A DNA stretch of 58,377 bases from Nitrosomonadales bacterium (lineage in GTDB: Bacteria > Pseudomonadota > Gammaproteobacteria > Burkholderiales > SG8-39), in assembly GCA_005240145.1 (NCBI GenBank), contig SBAS01000068.1, positions 1 to 58,377 on the forward strand. The letters run 5' to 3'. The notes under the pieces were generated by a model. The model had not been told where the DNA came from. It made no database searches and was given only the letters and a program-made list of their open reading frames with translations. Position numbers and translations under genes: made by a program. Of this stretch, positions 31,450-40,437 are shown piece after piece; within the stretch, counting starts at the first letter, position 1; each line of letters opens with the position of its first letter.

Positions 31450-32919
31450 CTAGTTGCGGGCCGCGTTCCGGCCGGCGATCCTGCCGAACACCGCTCCGTT
31501 CGTGAGCCCCGTGCCGCCGGGATAGTTGAACCAGAAAATGCCGCCGACCAGTTCTCCCGCCGCGTACAGGCCTGGAATCGGCGCGCCGTCCGAGGACACC
31601 ACCTGTGCGTCCGTGTTGATCTTCAGGCCGCCGAAGCTGAAGGTGATGCCGCAGGTTACCGCGTAGGCCTCGAAGGGCGGGGTGTCGAGCGTGTTGGCCC
31701 AGTTGCTCTTGTTTATTCTCAGGTTTTTGGTGCAGCGCCCATCCTTGACGTTCGGGTTGAAGGCGATATCCGTCTGCACCGCAGCGTTGTACTGCCGTAT
31801 TTCCTCCAGTGCGGCCGGCTGGTTCGTATCCTCGAGCTTCGAGACGAGTTCTTCCAGCGTGTTCCCCACCCGTTTGGTGACCTGCTTGATCTTGTACTCG
31901 TCGCGCAATTGCGCCTTCACCTTGGCATCGAATACCTGCCAGGCGAACTGTCCGGGTTGGGAAAGGATCACGCGGCCGTACTTGGCGTAGGTGTAGTTGC
32001 GGAAATCCGCGCCCTCGTCGACAAAGCGCTTGCCCTCGGCGTTGAGGTAGATGCCCCAGGGGTAGGAGTGCTTCTGGAACTGGTCGCCGACGGCGAGGTC
32101 GCCGAATTCGGGCGCGTTGCGCTCCCAGGCGACCGCATGGCAGCCGGACCAGTTGCCGGTTGGCGCAGCGCCCGCTGCCAGCGCCATGCGGATCCCGTCG
32201 CCAGTATTGAAGCGCGTGCCGCGCACCTTGGCCAGCTCCCAGCCCGGGCCGAGGTAACGCGTGCGCTGCTCGGGATCGGCCTGGAAGCCTCCTGCAGCCA
32301 GCACCACGGATTTCGAGAACAGGGTTTGGGTTTTCCCCCGGTATTTGATTTTCAACCCAACAACGCCAGAATCATCCGTCAGCAATTCAATGGCTCTCGC
32401 CTGATACCAGATCTCAACCCCATTCTTGCGCGCGATGGCCGTGAGCGATTCCACCAGCCCTGGCCCTCCGCCCACGGCTTCCACCGTCAGGCCGCCCCAG
32501 AACTTGAATTTGCCGCCGATGTTGAATGCCTGCCGGCCCCATGCGGCGGTGAAGCGCGCGCCCTTGTGCCGCATCCATTCGACTGTTGAAAGAGAATTTC
32601 GAACTAAAACCTCAGTCAAATCAGGATCACATCGATACTCGGTGACGCGGCCCATGTCGTCGAGGAACTGCTCTTCCGTATAGGTGCCGAAATCGCTGCG
32701 CGCGATCTCCGCCGCCGAGAGCTCGGGCATCATGCGCTTGAGGTCCTCGACGCCGCTGTAGGCGACGCGCATGAGCCCGGCGGTGTAGCGCGAGTTGCCG
32801 CCGGACTCGGCCTCGGGAGCGCGTTCCAGAACCAGAATTTTTTTTGCAAATTCAGAAGCAGACAAGGCGGCGCAGAGGGCTGCGTTACCGGCACCGACCA
32901 CGATTACGTCGTACTCCAT
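31450..32919 (-). CDS. FAD-dependent dehydrogenase, tricarballylate dehydrogenase TcuA/fumarate reductase type
   Basis: A 489-residue flavoprotein. The FAD Rossmann motif is VIVVGAGNAALCAALSAS at the N-terminus (after MEYD), followed by the ESGGNSRYTAGLMRVAYSG flavin-site segment and the C-terminal GLYAAGELVGGIFWFNYPGGTGLTNG. These match the FAD-binding-2 family, in which TcuA oxidises tricarballylate to cis-aconitate. It is the last gene of a five-gene operon. ATG 32919 overlaps the stop of the Bug gene (TGATG). The real substrate is unknown. Confidence 0.85.
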   Translation of the reverse strand: MEYDVIVVGAGNAALCAALSASEFAKKILVLERAPEAESGGNSRYTAGLMRVAYSGVEDLKRMMPELSAAEIARSDFGTYTEEQFLDDMGRVTEYRCDPDLTEVLVRNSLSTVEWMRHKGARFTAAWGRQAFNIGGKFKFWGGLTVEAVGGGPGLVESLTAIARKNGVEIWYQARAIELLTDDSGVVGLKIKYRGKTQTLFSKSVVLAAGGFQADPEQRTRYLGPGWELAKVRGTRFNTGDGIRMALAAGAAPTGNWSGCHAVAWERNAPEFGDLAVGDQFQKHSYPWGIYLNAEGKRFVDEGADFRNYTYAKYGRVILSQPGQFAWQVFDAKVKAQLRDEYKIKQVTKRVGNTLEELVSKLEDTNQPAALEEIRQYNAAVQTDIAFNPNVKDGRCTKNLRINKSNWANTLDTPPFEAYAVTCGITFSFGGLKINTDAQVVSSDGAPIPGLYAAGELVGGIFWFNYPGGTGLTNGAVFGRIAGRNAARN

Positions 32920-33878
32920 CAATCCGCTTTGATCTTCGCGGCGCGGACCACTTTGCTCCAACGCTCCTGTTCCTTCTTCACATAGGCTGCGTACTCGGCC
33001 GGTGTGGAGCCGACACCTTCGGCGTCATCGGCCGCGAAGCGCTCCAGCACGGCCGGACTTTTCGCCGCTTTCGCGGCCTCCGCGGAAAGCCGCCGGATGA
33101 TGGCTTCGGGGGTCTTTGCCGGCGCATTCAGGCCGTACCACTGCGAGGTCTCGAAGCCGGGATAGCCCTGTTCGGCGACGGTGCCGACCTCAGGCAGGGT
33201 GGACAGGCGCCTGGAGGTGCCGACCGCGATCACGCGCAGCTTGCCCGCCTTCACATGCGGCATCAGCGGCGGCGTGCCGGCGGAGGCGGCCTGCGTGCGT
33301 CCGGCCACCAGGTCGATGACGTTCGGGCCGGTGCCCTTGTATGGCACATGCTGGATATCCATGCCGGTGGCCTGCTTCAGATATTCCATCGCCAGGTGGC
33401 CGGCGGAGCCGTTGCCGGCGCTGCCGTAGTTCAACTTGCCCGGCTCCTTCTTCGCCAGCGCGACGAATTCGCGCAGGTTCTTCGCCGGCACCGACTCGTG
33501 CACGACGAAAATAGCGGGCACGACGGCGAGCAGCGAGATCGGCGCAAAGTCCTTGTCGACGTCGTAGGGCAGCTTGTCGTACATGAACGGGTTCATCGCC
33601 AGCGAGCCGACATGGCCGATGATCAGCGTGTAGCCGTCCGGGTCGGCGCGGGACACTTCCTGCATCGCGACGTTGCCGCCGCCGCCGCCCTTGTTGTCGA
33701 TGATGATCGCCTGCCCCAGGCCCTTCTCCATTTCCGCCGCCACGGCGCGGGCGACGATCGACGAGCTGCCGCCGGGGGCGAAAGGGACGACGAGGCGGAC
33801 GGGCTTGGCCGGATAACTCTGCGCCTGCGCGAGCCCCAGCTGCAATAACAGCAGGAGCGATAGACAGCCTTTCGTCAT
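32919..33878 (-). CDS. Bug/TctC-type tripartite tricarboxylate transporter binding protein
   Basis: A 319-residue binding protein with a short signal peptide MTKGCLSLLLLLQLGLAQAQ. It carries YPAKPVRLVVPFAPGGSSS, GGGGGNVAMQEVSRADPDGYT and QHVPYKGTGPNVIDLVAG. It is encoded between an NCS2-type permease and a flavin dehydrogenase, coupled to both by overlapping start and stop codons. The pairing of a Bug protein with a permease from another family is unusual. It may bring the substrate of this operon to the inner membrane, or sense it. Confidence 0.9.
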   Translation of the reverse strand: MTKGCLSLLLLLQLGLAQAQSYPAKPVRLVVPFAPGGSSSIVARAVAAEMEKGLGQAIIIDNKGGGGGNVAMQEVSRADPDGYTLIIGHVGSLAMNPFMYDKLPYDVDKDFAPISLLAVVPAIFVVHESVPAKNLREFVALAKKEPGKLNYGSAGNGSAGHLAMEYLKQATGMDIQHVPYKGTGPNVIDLVAGRTQAASAGTPPLMPHVKAGKLRVIAVGTSRRLSTLPEVGTVAEQGYPGFETSQWYGLNAPAKTPEAIIRRLSAEAAKAAKSPAVLERFAADDAEGVGSTPAEYAAYVKKEQERWSKVVRAAKIKAD

Positions 33879-35419
33879 GCGCCCGCCCTGGGCGGCCCCT
33901 GCAGGTGCGCGGCCAGGCAAACCACGCCCATCAGGGCGTAGCCCAGCGCCACCAGCGGCGATGCCGCCCAGCCCAGCTGCGCGCCGTGGATGAGGCCTAT
34001 CCAGGCAAGCGCCGCGCCGATGAACGCCGTGGCCGCGGCACGGTTGAGCTGGCGCTCGATGATGAACACCGCCATCGCGCCCAGGACCATCCCCGCCAGC
34101 ACCGAGCCACTGCCCAGCGAGGCCAGGCCCTCGTAGACCACGCCGTTTTGCGCCAGCTTGGCCGCGCCGACCTGCGCCGCCGAAGTGCCTGCCGCGCCCA
34201 GCGACCCATCTATGTTGATCTTGGCCCACTCGGCGACATTCGGAATGATGGCGAGCACCACCGCCGGCGCGTGCGCGGCTGGCGAGGCCTGGAACGCCTG
34301 CGCCCCGATCACCAGGCCGATGTAGAGCAGGATCGGCAGGATCGCCACCAGCGGAATGATTTTCAGCAACAGCGCGGTCAGCCCGAGAAAGCACACCAGG
34401 GCGATGCAGACCCCGGTGGCGAGCGAATAGCCGATTCGGCCGCCGACCGCTTTCCAGCCCGGGTGGCCGATATAGACAGCCGGTGGGAACGGGCTGCCGA
34501 GCATCGCGCCCACCACGGCGCCCAGGCCGTCGGCGAGGAGGATCTTGCGCAGGTTGTAGTTGTCCCCGGCCGCCGAGGCGCTCTCGACGTTGTTCATCGC
34601 CTCGGTGAAGTTGTAGATGCCCAGCGGGATCGCGGTGGCGAGCAGCGGCGCGACGTTGGCGAGGCCGATGAAAACGTCGCTCGAAAATATCGGCACGTGC
34701 AGCCCGAACTGCTCCATCGATTTCGCCACTTCGGCCGATTTCATGTAGTCGCTCCAGCCGAACATGGCCGCGATCCAGCCCAGCGCGGTGCCAATGATCA
34801 CCGCTGCCAGGCCGCCCGGGATGCCGAAGGGCAGGCGGATGTTGGCCGTCCACGCGATCAGCACGATGGCGAAGCAGACGAACGCGATCCATGGCACTTC
34901 CCACATCTGGAACGCGGGCCGCATCGAAATGAACGCGATCGAGATCCCCGCGAGTGTGCCGAGCATCGCCGCGCGCGGCGTCATGGCCCGGATCCAGGGC
35001 CCGACGAAGGCCCCCAGGAGCACGATCACGCCGATGATGAAGCACCAGGCGAGGCCGGCCTGCCAGGCGAGGACCGGGTTTTTCGTCGTCAGGTAGGTCG
35101 GCAGCATCACCACGAACACGACGATGAACATGTGCGGCACGCTCGGCCCGTAGGGCATCGCCGTAACGTCGGCGCGGCCTTCCTGCTGCGCCAGCTGGCG
35201 CGCGAGGTAGGCGTAGAACAGGTTGCCCAGCGGCAGGGCGATGCCCAGGGCCGGCAGCACGCGCCCGAATACCGTGTCGGCCGGCAGTTGCACCACGTAG
35301 AGGCACAATGTGGTGAGCACGATGACGTTGAGCAGCACGTTGGTGAACAGCCCGAAGAACCCGTTCCAGTCGCCCGGGACCCACCATGCGGATTGCGTTG
35401 GTTGCGGCGCAGTGTTCAT
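33875..35419 (-). CDS. NCS2/AzgA-like permease
   Basis: A 514-residue membrane protein with about twelve hydrophobic helices. The first third has LLNVIVLTTLCLYVVQLPADTVFGRVLPALGIAL, DVTAMPYGPSVPHMF, and NFTEAMNNVESASAAGDNYNLRKILLADGLGAVVGAMLGSPFPPAVY is typical of the AzgA branch of the purine/pyrimidine (NCS2) family. Substrates of relatives are nucleobases, but some family members take other anions. GGAGG stands just before ATG 35419. It is coupled to the cysteine hydrolase upstream (ATGA) and the Bug gene downstream, so it is probably the importer of the operon. Confidence 0.82.
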   Translation of the reverse strand: MNTAPQPTQSAWWVPGDWNGFFGLFTNVLLNVIVLTTLCLYVVQLPADTVFGRVLPALGIALPLGNLFYAYLARQLAQQEGRADVTAMPYGPSVPHMFIVVFVVMLPTYLTTKNPVLAWQAGLAWCFIIGVIVLLGAFVGPWIRAMTPRAAMLGTLAGISIAFISMRPAFQMWEVPWIAFVCFAIVLIAWTANIRLPFGIPGGLAAVIIGTALGWIAAMFGWSDYMKSAEVAKSMEQFGLHVPIFSSDVFIGLANVAPLLATAIPLGIYNFTEAMNNVESASAAGDNYNLRKILLADGLGAVVGAMLGSPFPPAVYIGHPGWKAVGGRIGYSLATGVCIALVCFLGLTALLLKIIPLVAILPILLYIGLVIGAQAFQASPAAHAPAVVLAIIPNVAEWAKINIDGSLGAAGTSAAQVGAAKLAQNGVVYEGLASLGSGSVLAGMVLGAMAVFIIERQLNRAAATAFIGAALAWIGLIHGAQLGWAASPLVALGYALMGVVCLAAHLQGPPRAGA

Positions 35420-36114
35420 TGCTTCCTCCCTTTGGATTTGTCCTGCGTCCTGCGCGGCAGCGCCGCGAGGAATTTTTTCGAATCGCTGACCCAGCCGAAA
35501 ATGCCGCCCTGCGCCTTGATCATGCGCAGCGCCATCTCCTGGAACTCGGGAAAGTAGGAGCCGACGCAGTCCTCGAGCACCAAGCAGTCGTAGCCCCGGT
35601 CGTTCGCCTCGCGCACGCTGGTGTTGACGCACACTTCGGTGGTCACGCCGCAGACGACGAGTTGCTGCACGCCGCGGTTCTTCAGCATCGCATCGAGGTC
35701 GGTGGCGTAGAAGGCGCCCTTGCCCGGCTTGTCCACCACCGGCTCGCCAGGGATCGGCTTCAATTCGTCGATGATGGCGTGGCCGTATTCGCCGCGCACC
35801 AGGATGCGGCCCATCGGGCCCGGATCGCCGATGCCGGCCTTGAGCCTGCCGCGGCGCTTCTTGCTGAGCGGCAGGTCCGAGAGGTCGCCGCGGTGGCCTT
35901 CGCGCGTGTGGATCACCAGCACCTGCGCCGCGCGCGCGGCGGCCAGCACGCGCTTGGTTGGCGCGATTGCCTTGCGCAGCAACGCAATGTCGTTGCCGAG
36001 CGCCTCGCCGAAGCCGCCAGGATCGACGAAATCGCGCTGCATGTCGATCACCATCAGCGCGGTTGTGGCCGGCTCAAATTCGAATTCGTAGGGTTCCGCC
36101 TGCACCTTCGCCAT
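35416..36114 (-). CDS. Isochorismatase-family cysteine hydrolase
   Basis: A 232-residue cysteine hydrolase. The triad is Asp24 (VIDMQRDF), Lys129 (VVDKPGKGAFYATDLD) and Cys162 (CGVTTEVCV), with the cis-peptide before the cysteine. Biuret hydrolase, ureidoacrylate hydrolase RutB and N-carbamoylsarcosine amidase share this layout and cut an amide or carbamoyl group with release of ammonia and CO2. Next to a nucleobase-type permease such an activity is plausible. It lies 19 bases after the SDR gene, and its stop overlaps the permease start. Confidence 0.88.
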   Translation of the reverse strand: MAKVQAEPYEFEFEPATTALMVIDMQRDFVDPGGFGEALGNDIALLRKAIAPTKRVLAAARAAQVLVIHTREGHRGDLSDLPLSKKRRGRLKAGIGDPGPMGRILVRGEYGHAIIDELKPIPGEPVVDKPGKGAFYATDLDAMLKNRGVQQLVVCGVTTEVCVNTSVREANDRGYDCLVLEDCVGSYFPEFQEMALRMIKAQGGIFGWVSDSKKFLAALPRRTQDKSKGRKQ

Positions 36115-36133
36115 CGCTATCTCCCGCGCGCGC

Positions 36134-36874
36134 CTAGAACTGGTAGCGCCTGAGCCCGCCGTCCACCGGAATCACCGCGCCCGTAATGTAACGCGCCCGG
36201 GGCGAAGCGAGGAAACAGACCAGGTTCGCGAGATCCTCGGGCTGGCCGTACTCGCCGGCCGGGATCTCGTGCTCGGACTGCCACTTGCGGTATTCAGGCG
36301 TGTAGTTGCGCAGGATCTGCTCGCTGACGATGCGCCCGGGGGGAATGCAATTCACCGTGATGCCGTGCTTGCCGATGTCGCGCGACAGGCCCTTTGACCA
36401 GGAATGCATCGCCGCCTTGGCGCAGAAGGCGCCGTTGATGCCTTCGGGTTCGCTCTTGCCGGTGATGTTGACGATGCGGCCCCACTTGCGCGCGATCATC
36501 GGCTCGAGCAGCCGGTGCGTGAGCTGGCGGTGGCGCGTGAAGTTGAGCGTCATCGCCTCGTCCCATTGCGCCTCGCCGGCATCGAGTTCGAACTTGCGCG
36601 AGCCGCCGGCGTTGTTGATGAGGATGTCGACGCTGCCGAGGCCGGCAAGCGCCGCGGCGGCGATGCTTGCGGCCGCATCCTCCCGCATGAAGTCGCATTG
36701 GATGATGACGAGCCCGGCGCCGATCTCCGATTGCAGCGTTTCGAGCAGCTCGCGCCGGCGCGCCACTACGGCGAGGCGCACGCTCTCGGCGGCCAGCGCG
36801 CGCGCGATCGCGCGTCCTATGCCCGCGCTCGCGCCGGTGACGAGAGCCGTCTTGCCTGAGATCTGCAGGTCCAA
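36134..36874 (-). CDS. Atypical SDR family protein lacking the catalytic tyrosine
   Basis: A 246-residue SDR. The cofactor motif TGASAGIG is at residues 13-20 and NNAG at 87-90. In the active-site stretch EGINGAFCAKAAMHSW the lysine is Lys153, but the tyrosine position, four residues earlier, is Ala149. The serine position is also changed (IVNITGKSEP). The C-terminus VIPVDGGLRRYQF is normal. A group of SDR proteins with this change exists and is of unknown function. It may be a non-reducing enzyme, for example a hydratase or isomerase. It is the first gene of the operon. Confidence 0.85.
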   Translation of the reverse strand: MDLQISGKTALVTGASAGIGRAIARALAAESVRLAVVARRRELLETLQSEIGAGLVIIQCDFMREDAAASIAAAALAGLGSVDILINNAGGSRKFELDAGEAQWDEAMTLNFTRHRQLTHRLLEPMIARKWGRIVNITGKSEPEGINGAFCAKAAMHSWSKGLSRDIGKHGITVNCIPPGRIVSEQILRNYTPEYRKWQSEHEIPAGEYGQPEDLANLVCFLASPRARYITGAVIPVDGGLRRYQF

Positions 36875-36891
36875 GCCAGCTTATTTCTGGC

Positions 36892-37422
36892 CTAGCACGG
36901 GGGGCGCCAGGAAAGCGGCAGCGGGCCGGGTGCGCGCAGCACGCGGATCATGCGCATCGCGGCCTCGCGCCCGTTGTAGTAGCGCGGCATCAGCACCGTT
37001 TCGGCAAAACCGAGCGCGCGATAGAAGCGGCGCGCAGCTTCGTTGTCGGCGCGCAGTTCCAGGTGCACGCTGGCCATGCCCGCGACGAGGGTCGATTCCA
37101 TCAGCCACTCGACCATGCGCCGGCCGATGCCGCGCCGGCGCTGCAGCGGCTGCACCGCGAGCAGCACCAGGTGCGCGCGCTCGTCGCCGAAGTCCATGAT
37201 CGCGAAACCGGCGATCGCCGGGCGCGCGCCGGCGACATAGGTCGGCCGCTCGCTCGCCGCGAGCACCACCGATTCGCGCCGCAGCATGGCGCGCAGGATG
37301 TGCGGCTGGTCGTAGCGCCAGCCCAGGCCGGATTCGATGTGATCGCGCGACATCTCGGCGATGGCGCGGGCGTCGCCGGCCTCGGCGATGCGGATCGTGA
37401 CGGAAACTTTCTCTTTCTTCAC
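36892..37422 (-). CDS. GNAT family N-acetyltransferase
   Basis: A 176-residue GNAT protein. The acetyl-CoA-binding motif is LLAVQPLQRRRGIGRRMVEWLM, followed by HLELRADNEAARRFYRALGF. The size and order of motifs recall RimI-like and small-molecule acetyltransferases. The start is GTG 37422 (VKKEKVSVTIRIAEAGD), because the longer frame runs antisense into the aminopeptidase gene. It lies 17 bases upstream of the operon's SDR gene on the same strand, so it may be cotranscribed with it. Confidence 0.8.
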   Translation of the reverse strand: MKKEKVSVTIRIAEAGDARAIAEMSRDHIESGLGWRYDQPHILRAMLRRESVVLAASERPTYVAGARPAIAGFAIMDFGDERAHLVLLAVQPLQRRRGIGRRMVEWLMESTLVAGMASVHLELRADNEAARRFYRALGFAETVLMPRYYNGREAAMRMIRVLRAPGPLPLSWRPPC

Positions 37423-37441
37423 GCGGAAGATTGTGCCATGA

Positions 37442-39928
37442 TTATTCGTCCGCGGAGCGCGCGCCAAATCTTTCGCGGATGCGAACCGCGCGCTCCAGGC
37501 CATCTGTTGCCTCGAGGATCTTCAGCCTCAGGTCGGCGTCGATGTCGCCGCGCTTGAGGAACGATTCGATCTCGGCGAGCGCCCCCGGCCCCGACTGCCC
37601 GCCGACGAACGCCGAGAGCCAGTTGCCGACGAAAAAAATCCTGCGCGTGCGCTTCAGTTCCGGCAGTTGCGCCAGCGCTTCGGCCAGCACCGGCCGCGTG
37701 ATTGGCGCATGCTCGGGTGCGTTCAGCGGCGCCAGCGCGGCCTCGATCCAGCTCTCCGGCAGCGTGTTGTCCTCGAGGAATGCCCTGAACAGGTTTCTCT
37801 TGGCCGCCGGATCGGCCGCTGCCGCGGCGTAGGCGTAGCGCCGGCCATCGTCGCCGGGATCGGCCGCGGCCTGGGCCGCAAGCCGCGCCGGCGCCTCCGC
37901 GTCGCCGCGTACATAGAGGCGCTGAACGATGCGGAAGCGGTCCCGCGAGGCCAGCATGGTCATGCCCAGCAGGCGCTTGAGTTCGGCGACGCCCGCGGGC
38001 GACCACGCGACGTCGATGAAGGCGCGCGTGAGGAGAAGATTGCGCGACCCGGTCGCGCCGCGCTCGAGCAGCGCACGCTCCAGCGCAGGCGCGAGCGCGT
38101 CGCGCTGAGCGTCGTTGAGGTAGCGCCGGAAAGCGGCCTCGATCCGCGTCAGCAGGCCGGAAAGGGCGATGTCGTCGCGCGTCCCGGGCAGGTGAACGAT
38201 GGCATAGGTGAGAAACGCCGTGGGCGCGAGTTCGGCCTCGCGCACCGCTTCCCAGAGCGCTTCGGTCAGTTGCGCCTGCAGCAGCGTGCTGCCGGCTGAG
38301 AATGCGGGGTCGAGCACGGTCTGCGTGCTGCGCGCATCGAGCAGGAAGCGGCCATAACCGAAGTCGCCGTGATTGGGGTAGACGAGGGCCTGGTTCGTCA
38401 GTGCCTTGATCCTGAGACCTTTCCTTTCAAGAAAAACATCAGGACCGGAAGCCGATATTCTCAGCTTCATCGGCCATACGCCGCCTTCGCCAAGGCCATC
38501 CTGTTGCTCCAGCACGCCGTCGGTGATGCGCACCGTCGGCATGCCGCGGCGCTGCACCCAGGCTTTGGCCCAGCGGTCGAGCTTTTTGCCCGAGGCGCGC
38601 TCGAAGGCGCGCACCAGGTCCTGCCAACTTGCAGCGCCGTACGCGTGGCGGCGCAGGAAGTCGCGAACCCCTTGCCTGAAAGTGTTTTCATCCAAATAGA
38701 ATTCAAGTTGACGAAGAACGGCAGGCCCTTTCGAATACACGATCGCGCCGTAAGCAGATTTGGCGTCGGCGAGGTTCTTCAGCGGGTAGCGTATGGCGGT
38801 GGTGCCGCGCGTCGCGTCGGTGCGCACCGCACCCAGCTTGAGCGTGTGGAACGCGGTCCAGGTATCGAACTGCGGGAGCAGCGCCTCGGTGGCCTTGGCG
38901 GCCATGAAGTTGGCGAAGCCTTCCTTCAGCCACAGGTCGTCGAACCAGCGCATGGTGACCAGGTCGCCGAACCACTGGTGCGAGGTCTCGTGGAATATGA
39001 GCTGCGCCCGGCGCAGCAGGTCCGTCGCGCTGGGAGGCGCGGTGAACAGCACCCGCTCTTCGTTGAGGAAGGTCGCGCCGGCGTGTTCCATGCCGCCATA
39101 AGGAAACTCCGGCACCAGCACCAGGTCGTATTTCGCGAAAGGGAATTTGCGCGCGAAGTAGCGCTCGAAATACGCACTCGCCTCGCGATTCAGGCGCAGC
39201 ACCTCGGCGGCATGCGCCCGAGCGGTTGCGAGCTTCGAGCGCCGCACATAGAGGCGCACCGGGTCGCCCTCAGCCTGCACTGTCTCGAACGGGCCGGCGG
39301 CAAATGCGAAGAGATAGGTAGAGATCGGTTCGGTTTGTTTGAACCTGATCTTTCCCGGGACTTGCTCTTCCACCGCTGCGTTGGCAACCGCCGCCCAGTT
39401 CCCGGGCAGTTCCAGCTCGAGCGAAAATCGGGCTTTCAGGTCCGGCTGGTCGAAGCAGGGAAAGAGCGTGCTCGCGTCGGCAGGCACCAGCAGCGTATAG
39501 AGGTATTCGGCGCCGTCTTCGCGATCGCGGTATCGCGTCACGGCGCTGCCCGATACCTTTACCGGGGATTCGAAGGAGAGCCGCAGGCTGTTGCGGCCCG
39601 CCTTGAGATGCCTTGCGGCGATGCGCAGGTGCTCGTGCCTGGATTCCGGCGCCAGCGGAACGCCGTTGACGCGAACATCCTGCACCGGCGCGCCGCGCCA
39701 GTCGAGAACCAGGTCTTCCTTTGTTTTGCGAAATTTGAAATCGATGCGCAGAACGCCGGTGATCCGGTCAGATCCTTCCGCGATCCTCAACTGCATGGTG
39801 TAGCGGACGTCGCGATAGTGTTTTGCGCGCCATTGCGCGAGTTCGACTGAAACGCCGGCTTCGAGCGGCGGGCTTGCGGCGGCTGCCATGGGCAGCTGCA
39901 GGATAGCGGCAAGCAGAATCGCGCGCAT
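37442..39928 (-). CDS. Exported M1 family metallopeptidase (aminopeptidase N-like)
   Basis: An 828-residue zinc aminopeptidase. After a signal peptide MRAILLAAILQLPMAAAA comes an N-terminal beta domain (about 25-220). The catalytic domain has the exopeptidase motif GGMEH (278-282, for the usual GAMEN), the zinc motif HETSH (313-317) and Glu336 in LWLKEGFANF, 19 residues after His317. The ERAP1-like helical C-terminal domain covers about 500-828. It removes N-terminal residues from peptides in the periplasm. It starts a minus-strand block with the GNAT gene 19 bases downstream. Confidence 0.92.
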   Translation of the reverse strand: MRAILLAAILQLPMAAAASPPLEAGVSVELAQWRAKHYRDVRYTMQLRIAEGSDRITGVLRIDFKFRKTKEDLVLDWRGAPVQDVRVNGVPLAPESRHEHLRIAARHLKAGRNSLRLSFESPVKVSGSAVTRYRDREDGAEYLYTLLVPADASTLFPCFDQPDLKARFSLELELPGNWAAVANAAVEEQVPGKIRFKQTEPISTYLFAFAAGPFETVQAEGDPVRLYVRRSKLATARAHAAEVLRLNREASAYFERYFARKFPFAKYDLVLVPEFPYGGMEHAGATFLNEERVLFTAPPSATDLLRRAQLIFHETSHQWFGDLVTMRWFDDLWLKEGFANFMAAKATEALLPQFDTWTAFHTLKLGAVRTDATRGTTAIRYPLKNLADAKSAYGAIVYSKGPAVLRQLEFYLDENTFRQGVRDFLRRHAYGAASWQDLVRAFERASGKKLDRWAKAWVQRRGMPTVRITDGVLEQQDGLGEGGVWPMKLRISASGPDVFLERKGLRIKALTNQALVYPNHGDFGYGRFLLDARSTQTVLDPAFSAGSTLLQAQLTEALWEAVREAELAPTAFLTYAIVHLPGTRDDIALSGLLTRIEAAFRRYLNDAQRDALAPALERALLERGATGSRNLLLTRAFIDVAWSPAGVAELKRLLGMTMLASRDRFRIVQRLYVRGDAEAPARLAAQAAADPGDDGRRYAYAAAAADPAAKRNLFRAFLEDNTLPESWIEAALAPLNAPEHAPITRPVLAEALAQLPELKRTRRIFFVGNWLSAFVGGQSGPGALAEIESFLKRGDIDADLRLKILEATDGLERAVRIRERFGARSADE

Positions 39929-39993
39929 CGTTTGAAGTCTAGCTGTGAAGCGTCAGGAGGTTGTCTCTGGACTGAGCGAGACGACTGTTAGCC

Positions 39994-40437
39994 TTAACTT
40001 TGCAGCACCTCGGTAACGCGGCCTCGCAGAAGCGGTCGCAACTCACGCTTCAGTTGATCCAGTAGCGCTTGGCGGTCGAGGCCCGGCAGGTTGCGGGCGA
40101 TCCAATGCGCATGGAAGCGCGACACCAGGAAGCGATCTCGCTTGGCTGCGTAGATCGCAGTGGGAATCCGAACTTTGGCGAGCGACTCGACGCCGAAAAC
40201 CACCCCGACCGGGGCAAGGGCTGCAACTGCCCGCACCCGAGCGTCGACGAGCGCTGGAATCGGCGGCGGCGCCACGGGATTGCCGGCTGGCTGGCCTGTG
40301 CGGCCCATACCGCAGAATATTGGATCGTCAGCGCGTTGCGCCGCGCAATGTGCGGCGATGCGCGAAAGGTCGGTCTGGCCGCCGGCCGGGCGCGAACGAT
40401 TTCGGCGCCGGTGAGCGCAACCAGGAGATTCTCTTTT
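39994..40437 (-). pseudogene. Decayed dienelactone-hydrolase-like alpha/beta hydrolase
   Basis: The last 104 codons (39994-40308, MGRTGQPAGNPVAP and then ALAPVGVVFGVESLAKVRIP and YAAKRDRFLVSRFHAHWIA) match the C-terminal half of secreted dienelactone-hydrolase-like proteins. Just upstream, in the same frame, the typical TDLSRIAAHCAAQRADDPIFCG can be read on, but the nucleophile region before it is absent or frameshifted. The region with the catalytic histidine also seems deleted (NLPGLDRQALLDQL directly follows). It is squeezed against the phosphosulfolactate-synthase-like gene. I call it a remnant. Confidence 0.6.

Noticed and set aside
33905-35557. Plus-strand open frame of 550 codons across the permease gene
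   Set aside because: It mirrors the transmembrane protein on the minus strand; composition is His/Arg/Gly biased as expected of a shadow.
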